Shown: piece by piece, positions 6,876 to 14,207 of the stretch
Layout of the letters: each line of letters opens with the position of its first letter
Numbering within the stretch: the first letter of the stretch is position 1
NCBI GenBank assembly: GCA_036266155.1
Contig: DATANR010000210.1
Span: 1 to 22,871, forward strand
Origin: SIAJ01 sp036266155
GTDB lineage: Bacteria; Planctomycetota; Planctomycetia; Gemmatales; Gemmataceae
DNA length: 22,871 nucleotides
Direction: 5' to 3'
The notes under the pieces: model-generated
Databases searched by the model: none
Told to the model about the DNA's origin: nothing
Seen by the model: the letters and a program-made list of their open reading frames with translations, nothing else
Position numbers and translations under genes: made by a program

Positions 6876-8351
6876 GTGGCTGAACTCACGCCGATCCCAT
6901 CGACCCAGCGTCCGGCGGAATCGGGTTATCAACCCGTGGCCGGGTATGCGGTCGCCGCGATGGTCGTCGCGGGCTTGTTCGCGATCGCGACGCTCGTGCT
7001 CATTTACGTCGCGATTCGTCAGCAGCGGACGCCGCTCTCATACGAGGTCCTGGTTCTCGCTGCGGGCGGGGTCGTGTTGTCGATCATCGGCAGGTCGCAA
7101 ATCAAGAGTTCCGAAGGCACGCGGACGGGCCTTCGCTTGACGGCGATCGCCTGGTGGATTTGCGTGCTCGGCGGGGCCGGCTTTGCCGCCTTCCTCGTGG
7201 CCAACGAGCAGTACCTCAAGCGTGAGTCGCGGCGCTCGGCGGACGAGTTCTTTGAGGACCTTCGCAATGGCCGGATGCACAGCGCGTTTCTTTTGCACAT
7301 GATGCCGCCGGATCAACGCGGACGGGCCACTCCCGACGCGCCGGAGTTTGAGCAGATCTATTCGCTGGGCGGCTACACGGCCTTCGCCAACAACGAAGTG
7401 GTCCGCATGTTTCAGCGCAACGGAGCAGCCGTCAAGTTCGAGCATCTCGGCAGCCGCGACGTTGGCCAGGAAAACAACGGGTTCAAGATCACCCATTCCT
7501 ATCGCATCAGCGCTCCCGAGGGCCAATTCGACATCGACATTAAGCTCATCGCCGTCGAAAAACGGGCCGGTGAGAAACTGCAGTGGTATTGTCCGGGGGG
7601 CGCCGCCGGAATCGGCCAGCCGAAGCCGGAGTTCTTGACGCGTTACGGCCGTTTACGCATCGAGATGGAGATGGAAGGCGACCTAGTGTGTAAGGAATGG
7701 GTCGGCTTCCTCGGCAATCATCGGCCAGGTCCGGCACATCTGATGACGTTGACGGCGGCCGAGCGCGAGCGCGGCGACCTTGCGTTGCGCCGAGCCGTGA
7801 TGTTGGGAGGGTGGTTTGCCGCGAACATCGATATTCCCGTCGAGTTCTTGCCCGGCGAACGGGCGAAACGCGGCAAAACCGGCGTCGATGACCTCCTCGA
7901 GTCGGGGTTCTTCCGCAGCGATGATGACGGCAGCCCCGTTCCATCCGACAAAATCGACGCGCTCAAAAAATACTTCCGCGCCGGTCAATTGCTGCCGTCG
8001 AACCCGACGCGCGGCAACCCGATGTCCAACGATGCCGCCGAACGGCCCACATACATCCGAACGGAATCGTCAGTAACCGTCCTGGTTCCGATGGATTTGG
8101 TGATGGCCAATCCGCGTGAATTTACGCCATGTACGATCGCGGTTGAATGTACGAATCCGGAAGTGATTGCCGCGATCAATGCGGCATTCAAGGAAGGTGC
8201 AAACCAAAAGGACGATGGCTCCGTAACGTTGCGCACTCTGCCGCAACGCGACTGGCGTATCGCTTGGTTCAAGACGAAGATGGAGCCGGCCGCACCCTTG
8301 AGCAACAGCAATTCACCACGAATGGGACCTGGGGGCGGCGGTCCGCGTTGA
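6876..8351 (+). CDS. membrane protein of unknown function, DUF4190-like N-terminus
   Basis: The 491-residue protein has three predicted membrane helices in its first 110 residues (about 24-47, 55-72 and 88-109). The second and third enclose a SIIGRSQIKSSEGTRTG loop that resembles DUF4190-type domains. A large hydrophilic region follows (115-491) with no enzyme motif that I recognise, ending in a Gly-rich tail (RMGPGGGGPR). The start is GTG 6876, supported by GCGAGGAGG at 6862-6870. It lies 95 nt behind rpoZ on the same strand and may be the last gene of the secG-yicC-gmk-rpoZ cluster, although many relatives carry coaBC there instead. The region after the helices is probably extracytoplasmic. 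Its function is unknown and I do not assign one. Confidence 0.75.
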   Translation: MAELTPIPSTQRPAESGYQPVAGYAVAAMVVAGLFAIATLVLIYVAIRQQRTPLSYEVLVLAAGGVVLSIIGRSQIKSSEGTRTGLRLTAIAWWICVLGGAGFAAFLVANEQYLKRESRRSADEFFEDLRNGRMHSAFLLHMMPPDQRGRATPDAPEFEQIYSLGGYTAFANNEVVRMFQRNGAAVKFEHLGSRDVGQENNGFKITHSYRISAPEGQFDIDIKLIAVEKRAGEKLQWYCPGGAAGIGQPKPEFLTRYGRLRIEMEMEGDLVCKEWVGFLGNHRPGPAHLMTLTAAERERGDLALRRAVMLGGWFAANIDIPVEFLPGERAKRGKTGVDDLLESGFFRSDDDGSPVPSDKIDALKKYFRAGQLLPSNPTRGNPMSNDAAERPTYIRTESSVTVLVPMDLVMANPREFTPCTIAVECTNPEVIAAINAAFKEGANQKDDGSVTLRTLPQRDWRIAWFKTKMEPAAPLSNSNSPRMGPGGGGPR

Positions 8352-8482
8352 GATGGTCGCTGCATAAGAGCGGCTTCGATAATTGGTAGCGAAAGTCGCC
8401 AAACTTCCGTTTGAGCGTGACCCTCCTCACTGAACGCGACCCGCTTTCGTCCTCTTGATCCCGCAGGGATCGCAGAGATTAG

Positions 8483-8512
8483 CCGGTGGTCGAGCTGCCG
8501 CTCGACCACCGG
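8483..8512. repeat. 13-bp perfect hairpin, loop TGCC
   Basis: CCGGTGGTCGAGC and GCTCGACCACCGG form a perfect 13-bp stem around the tetraloop TGCC. Its partner at 8642-8671 has the same core and loop. Part of the compound palindrome. Confidence 0.9.
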
Positions 8513-8533
8513 AAGGCGAGGTCAGAACGCCAA

Positions 8534-8620
8534 CCGACTCCGTAGGAGTCGCAGAACGCTGATTTTGTAGGCGATTGGTCTGTTGGCGTTCGCCGCGTTC
8601 TGCGACTCCTACGGAGTCGG
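8534..8620. repeat. perfect 26-bp inverted repeat at the centre of the compound palindrome
   Basis: The arms 8534-8559 and 8595-8620 are perfectly complementary over 26 bp and enclose 35 nt. Each arm contains its own small palindrome, GACTCC-GTA-GGAGTC at 8536-8550 and its mirror. A further 10-bp pair (8525-8534 with 8582-8591) interleaves with it. Confidence 0.92.
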
Positions 8621-8641
8621 CGGCAACGGGAAATCTGCTTT

Positions 8642-8671
8642 CCTGCGGTCGAGCTGCCGCTCGACCGCAGG
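8642..8671. repeat. 13-bp perfect hairpin, loop TGCC (mirror copy)
   Basis: CCTGCGGTCGAGC and GCTCGACCGCAGG form a perfect 13-bp stem with loop TGCC. It shares the GGTCGAGC-TGCC-GCTCGACC core with 8483-8512, while the outer base pairs differ in a compensated way. Confidence 0.9.
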
Positions 8672-8825
8672 CTATTTTCTGCGATCCCTTCGGGATCAAT
8701 AAAGCCCAGTCGTGTCGCGTTCGGCGAGAACTCTCTCGAGATTGAAAACGGAAGTCTGGCGACTTCCGCTACGAAAACTCGAATTCTGCTTTGAAATGCG
8801 ACTGATTTAGTTAGTGCAGTCGCCG

Positions 8826-9779
8826 TCATCGTCCTGTCCGATCGAGCCCGTATACCCGCGTCGCGTTGCCGCCCATCACCTTCGAGACAGCCGATTTTCC
8901 TTTGGACGCCAGATACTCGTTCACGAGGCCGATGACCGTTGCGTAGGAAGCGAACGCATCGCTCACCGGCCAGTTGCTGCCATAGACGAGCCGATCTTCA
9001 CCAAAGGCATTCCACAGCACATCAAGCGTAGGCCGATAGAACGCGATGTCCTTCGACGCCGTGCCGTCGCGTTTCCGTGTTCCCTCGACCAGTGCCGACA
9101 TCTTGCAATAGACGTTCACGAACTTTCCGACCGCCGCGATATCACGTTGCCAGTCCTTGGGTGGTTCCTTGCCGTCGATAGCGACATTGGCCATGTGATT
9201 GACAACGATCGCAAGCTTCGGAAACTCCTTGGCGAGTTTAGCAACGTCCGGCAACATCTCGGGCGAGCCGTTGATTTCGAGCGTCAGTCCGGCATCAATG
9301 AACAATTTGAGGTGTCCGCGAATCCCGAATACGTCAAACCCCTTGGCCAAGTCTGCGCCGGCGATGCGAATGCCGCGGAAGAGCGGATTCTTCGCATAGA
9401 ACTCAAGCTCCTTGGGAAACAAGTCCGCGGAGTCCGCGCGGTCATCTTGGCCAATGACTAAACGACCAACGATGCCCTTGATAAATGGCTCGTCCTTCGC
9501 GAGCGCGAGCAGCCAGTCGTTGTCCTTGGGCCACGGTGATGCTTCGACGACGACGGTTCCCGTGACACCGTGCGGCTTCACGAGCTTTTTGAATTCGCCA
9601 GGCAGGACAGGGCGGTAGAGAAGTTTGTCGTCTTTGCCCGGCCAGGGGACGCCCTCCGGCCGGGTTGGGTCATAGAAGTGCGTGTGCGTGTCGATGATCG
9701 GAGTGGGCTCCGCGGCGTCTGCGACGAGCGCAGGCGCCGCGGCGGCGACGGTCAGGAACTCGCGACGTGTCAGCGTCAT
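8826..9779 (-). CDS. Tat-exported amidohydrolase 2 (TIM-barrel) family protein
   Basis: The 317-residue protein begins MTLTRREFLTVAAAAPALVADAA without a long lag: a twin-arginine signal (TRREFL), so it is probably exported folded. The mature part is an amidohydrolase-2 barrel like the L-fuconolactonase/4-sulfomuconolactonase-type hydrolases (COG3618): metal-binding DTHTHFYDP with His32 and His34, a His in VVNHMAN and the YGSNWPVSD motif near the C-terminus. It probably hydrolyses a lactone or similar compound in the periplasm; substrate unknown. The start at 9779 is preferred because it overlaps the stop of the upstream gene by four bases (ATGA) and places the Tat motif at the N-terminus. It is the second gene of an operon with the PQQ-like protein. 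Confidence 0.85.
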   Translation of the reverse strand: MTLTRREFLTVAAAAPALVADAAEPTPIIDTHTHFYDPTRPEGVPWPGKDDKLLYRPVLPGEFKKLVKPHGVTGTVVVEASPWPKDNDWLLALAKDEPFIKGIVGRLVIGQDDRADSADLFPKELEFYAKNPLFRGIRIAGADLAKGFDVFGIRGHLKLFIDAGLTLEINGSPEMLPDVAKLAKEFPKLAIVVNHMANVAIDGKEPPKDWQRDIAAVGKFVNVYCKMSALVEGTRKRDGTASKDIAFYRPTLDVLWNAFGEDRLVYGSNWPVSDAFASYATVIGLVNEYLASKGKSAVSKVMGGNATRVYGLDRTGR

Positions 9780-11056
9780 TTGGCCGCCACGTCGTAACAC
9801 CAGATGACCTCTTTCTCGCGCACGTAGAACTTGCCGCCAATGACGACCGGATGCGCCCACGCATTGCCGATCGGGTCGGGAATCTTGAACGAGCTCACCA
9901 GCGTGTACTTCTTGGGATTGGCCTCGATCAGGCCAACCATGCCGTTTTGAAAGCGCACATAGAGCATGCCGTCGGCGTAGCAAAGCGATGCCGAGCCGCA
10001 GTGGCCGAGCTTGTCTTCACGGTGCCAGAGTTTCTTCCCACTCTTCAATTCAGCGCACCAGATTTCACCGCTGTCATCGAGATCGCCATAGAGGAATTCG
10101 CCGACGCGAATCACACCCCCGTGCTTGTTCTTGAGATCGCCCGTCCAGTAAACTTCATCGGCGGTGATCTTGCCGCCTTCCGAGTCCAGCTTGATCAAGG
10201 CCGCGCCGCGATCGTAGCCGGCAGTGGCGAAAATCTGGTTCGGATCGTCGGTCAGAACCACAGTCGGGATGTTGGCCGTGTTCTCGCGGAACCGATTTCG
10301 CTCCCGCTCCTTCGGCCCGACATCGCCGTACTGCCACAGGAAATTGCCGGTGTCCGCCGCGAAGCTGACCACCGCGTGCGAGGTCAAAGTCACATACTGC
10401 TTGGTACCGCCGGCGTTGCTGATCATGATCGACGAGTAACCCGCCGACTCGTGGTCGGGGCTCTGCCCCTTCCATACGACTTCGCCGGTCTTCTTGTTGA
10501 GCGCGAGCATCGTTGCTTCCTTGCCGCCTGGCGTGCAGATGACTTTGTTGCCATCGACAAGCACCGATTCCGAGTACTGCCAGCCGCCGCCGGAGCCCTT
10601 GAAATCCTTGGGCAGACTGACCTTCCACTGTTCCTTGCCGTCAGCGAGGGCCACACAAATGAGATCGCCGTGCGGCCCGAGTGCAAAGACCTGGTCGCCG
10701 TCAACGGTCGGCGTTGAACGCGAACCCTTGTATCCGCCGCCGTCGCCGGCTTTGCCGACTTTCGTCGCCCACAGCTTCTTTCCGTCGGTCCGGCTGACGG
10801 CGACGACGTGGCTGGCCCCATCGAGGTCGCCCATCGTGAGCACCTTGTCGCCGACAACAGCGACACTCGAATAACCTTCGCCAACACCCTCAGCTTTCCA
10901 GGCAACGGGCGGTCCGCCCTTGGGCCATTCCTTGAGCAGGCCCTTATCCGGCGAGATGCCGTCGCGACGTGGCCCGCGGAACTGCGGCCAATCGGGCTCG
11001 GCGGCGGCAATGGGAACGGTAGCAACGAGGGTGAAACAGAGAGTGCGGAGGGTCAT
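9776..11056 (-). CDS. secreted PQQ-like beta-propeller repeat protein
   Basis: A 426-residue protein with a Sec signal peptide (MTLRTLCFTLVATVPIAAA, cleavage near residue 19) followed by the characteristic opening EPDWPQFRGPRRDG. Repeated propeller blades are visible, each with a G-D-x-V/L strand and an A-x-x-x-x-G-K-x-x-W element (for example DGKKLWATKV, DGKEQWKVSL, TGEVVWKGQ, SGKKLWHRE). Such proteins are abundant in planctomycetes. PQQ binding is not implied, because many members are structural or interaction domains without cofactor. The start at 11056 is chosen for the signal peptide. The gene is first in an operon with the Tat-exported amidohydrolase, separated by a four-base overlap, and a good promoter lies upstream. 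The exact role is unknown. Confidence 0.88.
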   Translation of the reverse strand: MTLRTLCFTLVATVPIAAAEPDWPQFRGPRRDGISPDKGLLKEWPKGGPPVAWKAEGVGEGYSSVAVVGDKVLTMGDLDGASHVVAVSRTDGKKLWATKVGKAGDGGGYKGSRSTPTVDGDQVFALGPHGDLICVALADGKEQWKVSLPKDFKGSGGGWQYSESVLVDGNKVICTPGGKEATMLALNKKTGEVVWKGQSPDHESAGYSSIMISNAGGTKQYVTLTSHAVVSFAADTGNFLWQYGDVGPKERERNRFRENTANIPTVVLTDDPNQIFATAGYDRGAALIKLDSEGGKITADEVYWTGDLKNKHGGVIRVGEFLYGDLDDSGEIWCAELKSGKKLWHREDKLGHCGSASLCYADGMLYVRFQNGMVGLIEANPKKYTLVSSFKIPDPIGNAWAHPVVIGGKFYVREKEVIWCYDVAAK

Positions 11057-11086
11057 GCGATAGGTTTCCGGCAGGTGGGTGTGGGA

Positions 11087-11115
11087 AGTATAAGATTCAC
11101 GAAAGAAGCAAACAA
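11087..11115 (-). promoter_or_regulatory. candidate sigma-70-like promoter for the PQQ-like/amidohydrolase operon
   Basis: Read on the minus strand, TTGTTT (11115-11110) and TATACT (11092-11087) are separated by exactly 17 nt, about 30 nt before the start codon at 11056. The -10 box matches consensus in five of six positions. This is the best-looking promoter in the window. Confidence 0.6.
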
Positions 11116-11148
11116 CGGCAACATGTGGGCCGGTCAGCAACTCGGCGC

Positions 11149-11177
11149 TTTCCTCGCGGCGAGCGGGATGGTAATAT
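11149..11177 (+). promoter_or_regulatory. weak candidate promoter for the POT transporter operon
   Basis: TAATAT at 11172-11177 makes an acceptable -10 box; the element 17 nt upstream, TTTCCT (11149-11154), is a poor -35. It precedes the TTG start at 11221. Confidence 0.3.
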
Positions 11178-11220
11178 CTCGACACGCTTCACCGTTCTTC
11201 GCGTACTTAGGAGCCGGGCC

Positions 11221-12633
11221 TTGAGCACTACCGATCCTTCTTGGTCCGACCCCGAGCGTGGCGACTATGCCGAGCCTGGCGTTAAGCCCACAACGGGCCA
11301 TCCGCCGGCGTTGCGGTTCATGTTCTGGGGCGAGTTCGCCGAGCGGTCTTCGTACTACGGAATGCGGACCATTCTGTTCCTGTACCTGACCACCCAGTTC
11401 GGCCTGTCGGATGCCGTCGCCGGGTCAACGTACTCATACTTCAAGGCCGCATGCTACTTCCTCCCGCTCCTGGGTGGATTCCTGGCCGACCGATTCTTCG
11501 GGAAGTATTGGACGATCGTCGGCTTCTCCGTCCCATACGTGGCCGGCCAACTCCTGATCGGATTCGCCAACGAGTACACGATCTTTCTCGCTTTGGCCCT
11601 GCTGGCGATGGGGAGCGGGGTAATCAAACCGAACATCTCGGCGCTGCTAGGACAGACGTACGATCAGAAGCGGCCGGGGAACTCAACGCTTCGGGCAAAT
11701 GCATTTATGTGGTTCTACTTTTCTGTGAACCTCGGCGCAACAATTTCGATGGCCCTCTTGCCATGGGTCCGCGATGAGTACGGATACAAACCGGCATTCT
11801 TGATTCCTGCCGGACTGATGGCACTGGCACTATTGATCTTCGCACTCGGCAAACACCATTACGCGACTGAGACGGTCGGCCCCGCCCCGCCATCGACGCC
11901 GGAAGAACGGGCGCTGAAATGGAAGACGCTTAAGGGGCTCTTCGGCATCTTCTTCCTGATGATCTTCTTCTGGGTGCCCTACGAGCACAACGACAATTTG
12001 TGGATCGCCTTCGCCCGTGACCGACTCGACTTGGCCCTGCCATCGTGGCTCGGCGGCAAGGTAATCAGCCCGGACGCTTTCCAGTGGGTCAATGGCGCGT
12101 TGATCTTGCTCCTGGTGCCGGCATCGCTCTGGTTCTGGCCGAAGGTTGACCCGACTGGCAAGCGGTTCCCGCACACCACGAAAATCCTGATGGGGTTGGT
12201 GTTTACCGCGATGGGCCCGGCAACCCTGGCGGTGTGCGGCCACATTGCCGGCGACGGCAAGCCCACATTCCTCTGGCTGATGCTCGCATACCTGCTGCTC
12301 ACGGTCGGTGAAGTGCTCGTCTACGGCACAATGCTTGACCTCTCATACGCCTACGCCCCAAAGAGCATGAAGGGTTTTGTCACCGCCTGTTTCTTGGTGA
12401 CGAACGCGCTCGGAAACATGATCAACAGTCAATACATCCCGTTCTACGAGAAGCCACACGACATTTTCGGAGTGACTGTTGCCGGCATCGCGCCGGCGAA
12501 CTACTTCCTGCTCGACGCTGGAATAGCCTTGGCCGCTGCGTTCGTCTTCTTCTTCGTCGGGCGCTCGTTCAATCGTGCCAACGCCGTCTCCGCTGAAGCA
12601 GTCACGGACGAAAACGAGCGGGGGAACGGGTAA
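11221..12633 (+). CDS. POT/PTR2 family peptide transporter (first of a tandem pair)
   Basis: A 470-residue multi-spanning protein of the proton-dependent oligopeptide transporter family (major facilitator superfamily), which imports di- and tripeptides or related solutes with protons. The proton-coupling motif ExxER is present at 38-42 (EFAER) in the first helix, followed by the PTR2 signature region GGFLADRFFGKYWTIVG and the conserved GSGVIKPNISALLG segment. Around 12 hydrophobic segments can be counted. The start is TTG 11221, supported by AGGAG at 11209-11213; the upstream part of the open frame has no transporter-like sequence. Its TAA overlaps the ATG of the next transporter by one base. 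Expression is probably coupled to that paralogue. Confidence 0.88.
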   Translation: MSTTDPSWSDPERGDYAEPGVKPTTGHPPALRFMFWGEFAERSSYYGMRTILFLYLTTQFGLSDAVAGSTYSYFKAACYFLPLLGGFLADRFFGKYWTIVGFSVPYVAGQLLIGFANEYTIFLALALLAMGSGVIKPNISALLGQTYDQKRPGNSTLRANAFMWFYFSVNLGATISMALLPWVRDEYGYKPAFLIPAGLMALALLIFALGKHHYATETVGPAPPSTPEERALKWKTLKGLFGIFFLMIFFWVPYEHNDNLWIAFARDRLDLALPSWLGGKVISPDAFQWVNGALILLLVPASLWFWPKVDPTGKRFPHTTKILMGLVFTAMGPATLAVCGHIAGDGKPTFLWLMLAYLLLTVGEVLVYGTMLDLSYAYAPKSMKGFVTACFLVTNALGNMINSQYIPFYEKPHDIFGVTVAGIAPANYFLLDAGIALAAAFVFFFVGRSFNRANAVSAEAVTDENERGNG

Positions 12634-13982
12634 TGGGTGAACCCGAGCCGACCGTTCCCTCCGGTCGGCTGTCCGTCGGCGGGTTGCTCACTTACCTCCG
12701 CCGCCATCCCGTCGGCTTCTGGTTCATCTTCTGGGGCGAACTCGCCGAGCGCTGTGCGTTTTATGGCGTCCGTACGTTGCTGTTCGTCTACCTGACCAAG
12801 GTGCTTCTATTCGAGAAGTACCAGGCCACGTCGGTGTCGGCGACGTACAAGGCGGGCTGCTTTTTGACGCCGCTCCTGGGTGGGTTCCTCGCCGACCGTT
12901 TCTTCGGCAAGTATTGGACGATCGTCGCGTTCTCGATCCCGTACGTCTGCGGGATGTTGCTCCTTGGCGTCGGCACCGAGTACGCCGTCTACGGCGGGCT
13001 GGCGCTGCTCGCGCTCGGCAGCGGGGTCATCAAGCCGAACATCTCGACGCTCATGGGGCTGACCTACGACCAGCGCCGACCCGGCGAGGATCGGTTGCGC
13101 AGCGACGCCTTCTACGTCTTCTACCTCGCCATCAACATCGGCTCACTGGTGTCCAGTTCGCTGCTTCCCATCGTGGCCAAGCCGGACGGCTATTTTGGCG
13201 ACCGGGGATTCCGCGTCGGCTTCCTGATCACAGCCGGGCTCATGAGCCTGGCGCTCGTACTGTTCGCGGCCGGGAAGCGCTACTACGCGGTCGAACACGT
13301 GCGGAATCGAACGCCGATCACGCCGACCGAAAGAGCCGAGCGGTGGAATGTGCTGTCCCGCCTCGGCGGCTTGTTCCTGCTCGTCACGTTCTGGTGGTTC
13401 GCCTACGAGATGAAAGACAACATCTGGGTCGCCTTCGCCGACCAGTACATCGACCTGCAGGTGACGGAAACCAGGTCCGTTCAACCGAACCAGCTCATCG
13501 CGCTGAACCCGATCTTCATCATCATCCTGGTTCCAACGATCAACCTCTTCTGGAAGGCGATCGATCCGACGGGGCAACGCTTCCCAGCCCCGCGGAAGAT
13601 GCTTGTGGGCTTCGGACTGATGATCCTGACCTATACATTGCTTTCCACGGCCGGATTCCTGGCCACGTCGACGGGGTCAAAGTCGACAGTCATCTGGATG
13701 GTCGCCGCGTTCATTTCAATGACGGCATCCGAAGTGATGGTGTCGGTCGTCGGTCTTGAACTTGCATACCGGGCAGCTCCGCAATCGATGAAGGGGTTCA
13801 TCACCGCGTGCTGGCTGTTCACGACGTTCCTCGCCAACTTCATCACGGTGCCGGTGGCCCGTCTGAAGCCGTACGACAACCTCGGGCCGGGGCCATTCTT
13901 CGCCGGCGTCGCGGGGCTGATGGTCATCAATGCCATCGTTCTCTGGTTCGTCGGCCGGCGCCTTGCGCGGCCGGCCGACTGA
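12633..13982 (+). CDS. POT/PTR2 family peptide transporter (second of a tandem pair)
   Basis: A 449-residue paralogue of the preceding gene with the same landmarks: ExxER at 36-40 (ELAER), GGFLADRFFGKYWTIVA and GSGVIKPNISTLMGLTYD. The two proteins differ clearly in the loops and C-terminal half, so this is not a very recent duplication, but stretches of DNA around the GFLADRFFGKYWTIV region are nearly identical. It begins at ATG 12633, overlapping the previous stop by one base (TAATG), with GGGGGAACGGG just upstream. Substrate is most likely peptides; two copies may differ in specificity or act as a heteromer, which is inference. The gene ends 225 nt before the convergent aminotransferase. 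Confidence 0.88.
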   Translation: MGEPEPTVPSGRLSVGGLLTYLRRHPVGFWFIFWGELAERCAFYGVRTLLFVYLTKVLLFEKYQATSVSATYKAGCFLTPLLGGFLADRFFGKYWTIVAFSIPYVCGMLLLGVGTEYAVYGGLALLALGSGVIKPNISTLMGLTYDQRRPGEDRLRSDAFYVFYLAINIGSLVSSSLLPIVAKPDGYFGDRGFRVGFLITAGLMSLALVLFAAGKRYYAVEHVRNRTPITPTERAERWNVLSRLGGLFLLVTFWWFAYEMKDNIWVAFADQYIDLQVTETRSVQPNQLIALNPIFIIILVPTINLFWKAIDPTGQRFPAPRKMLVGFGLMILTYTLLSTAGFLATSTGSKSTVIWMVAAFISMTASEVMVSVVGLELAYRAAPQSMKGFITACWLFTTFLANFITVPVARLKPYDNLGPGPFFAGVAGLMVINAIVLWFVGRRLARPAD

Positions 13983-14131
13983 GGCATTGCAACGAAACCG
14001 CCTAGTGAAACGAAATGAACGCTTTACACGCGCGCTTGCCGCCCGCGGCACCATTTCGGGGGGTTCTATGCGCTAGTATTTTGCGCAGCGCGTTTTCAAC
14101 CCATCTCCTCTGCTGGTAATGACCTGTGACG

Positions 14132-14193
14132 AAAAAAGTGAGCAGAGATTGCCAACCATAGGGAGGGAGTGGCAATCTTAGATGGCAATCTCT
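14132..14193 (-). terminator. candidate terminator of the aminotransferase gene
   Basis: On the minus strand AGAGATTGCCA (14193-14183) and TGGCAATCTCT (14154-14144) form an 11-bp stem with a 28-nt loop, followed after six bases by TTTTTT (14137-14132). The loop holds another copy of the arm (plus-strand TGGCAATCT at 14170-14178). The gap between stem and T-run makes it imperfect. The remaining gap from 13983 shows nothing else I can name. Confidence 0.45.
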
Positions 14194-14207
14194 CTTCTGC
14201 CACACCA

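Larger units (their letters stand above)
8386..8772. repeat. nested compound palindrome (about 390 bp) between convergent genes
   Basis: This fills most of the 474-base gap between two convergent genes. Successive elements on the left are mirrored on the right about one centre near 8577-8579: outer arms 8386-8412 and 8746-8772 (25 of 27 bases complementary), GAACGCGAC at 8432-8440 with GTCGCGTTC at 8714-8722, GATCCC hairpins at 8457-8471 and 8683-8697, 30-nt hairpins at 8483-8512 and 8642-8671, and a perfect 26-bp inverted pair at 8534-8559 and 8595-8620. Several arms are themselves palindromes. No ORF with coding character lies inside. It resembles clustered REP-type elements; the family is not identified. 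Confidence 0.9.

Noticed and set aside
9767..10717. Plus-strand open frame of 316 codons across the PQQ-like gene
   Set aside because: Antisense to the propeller gene, no ribosome binding site and no recognisable domain.
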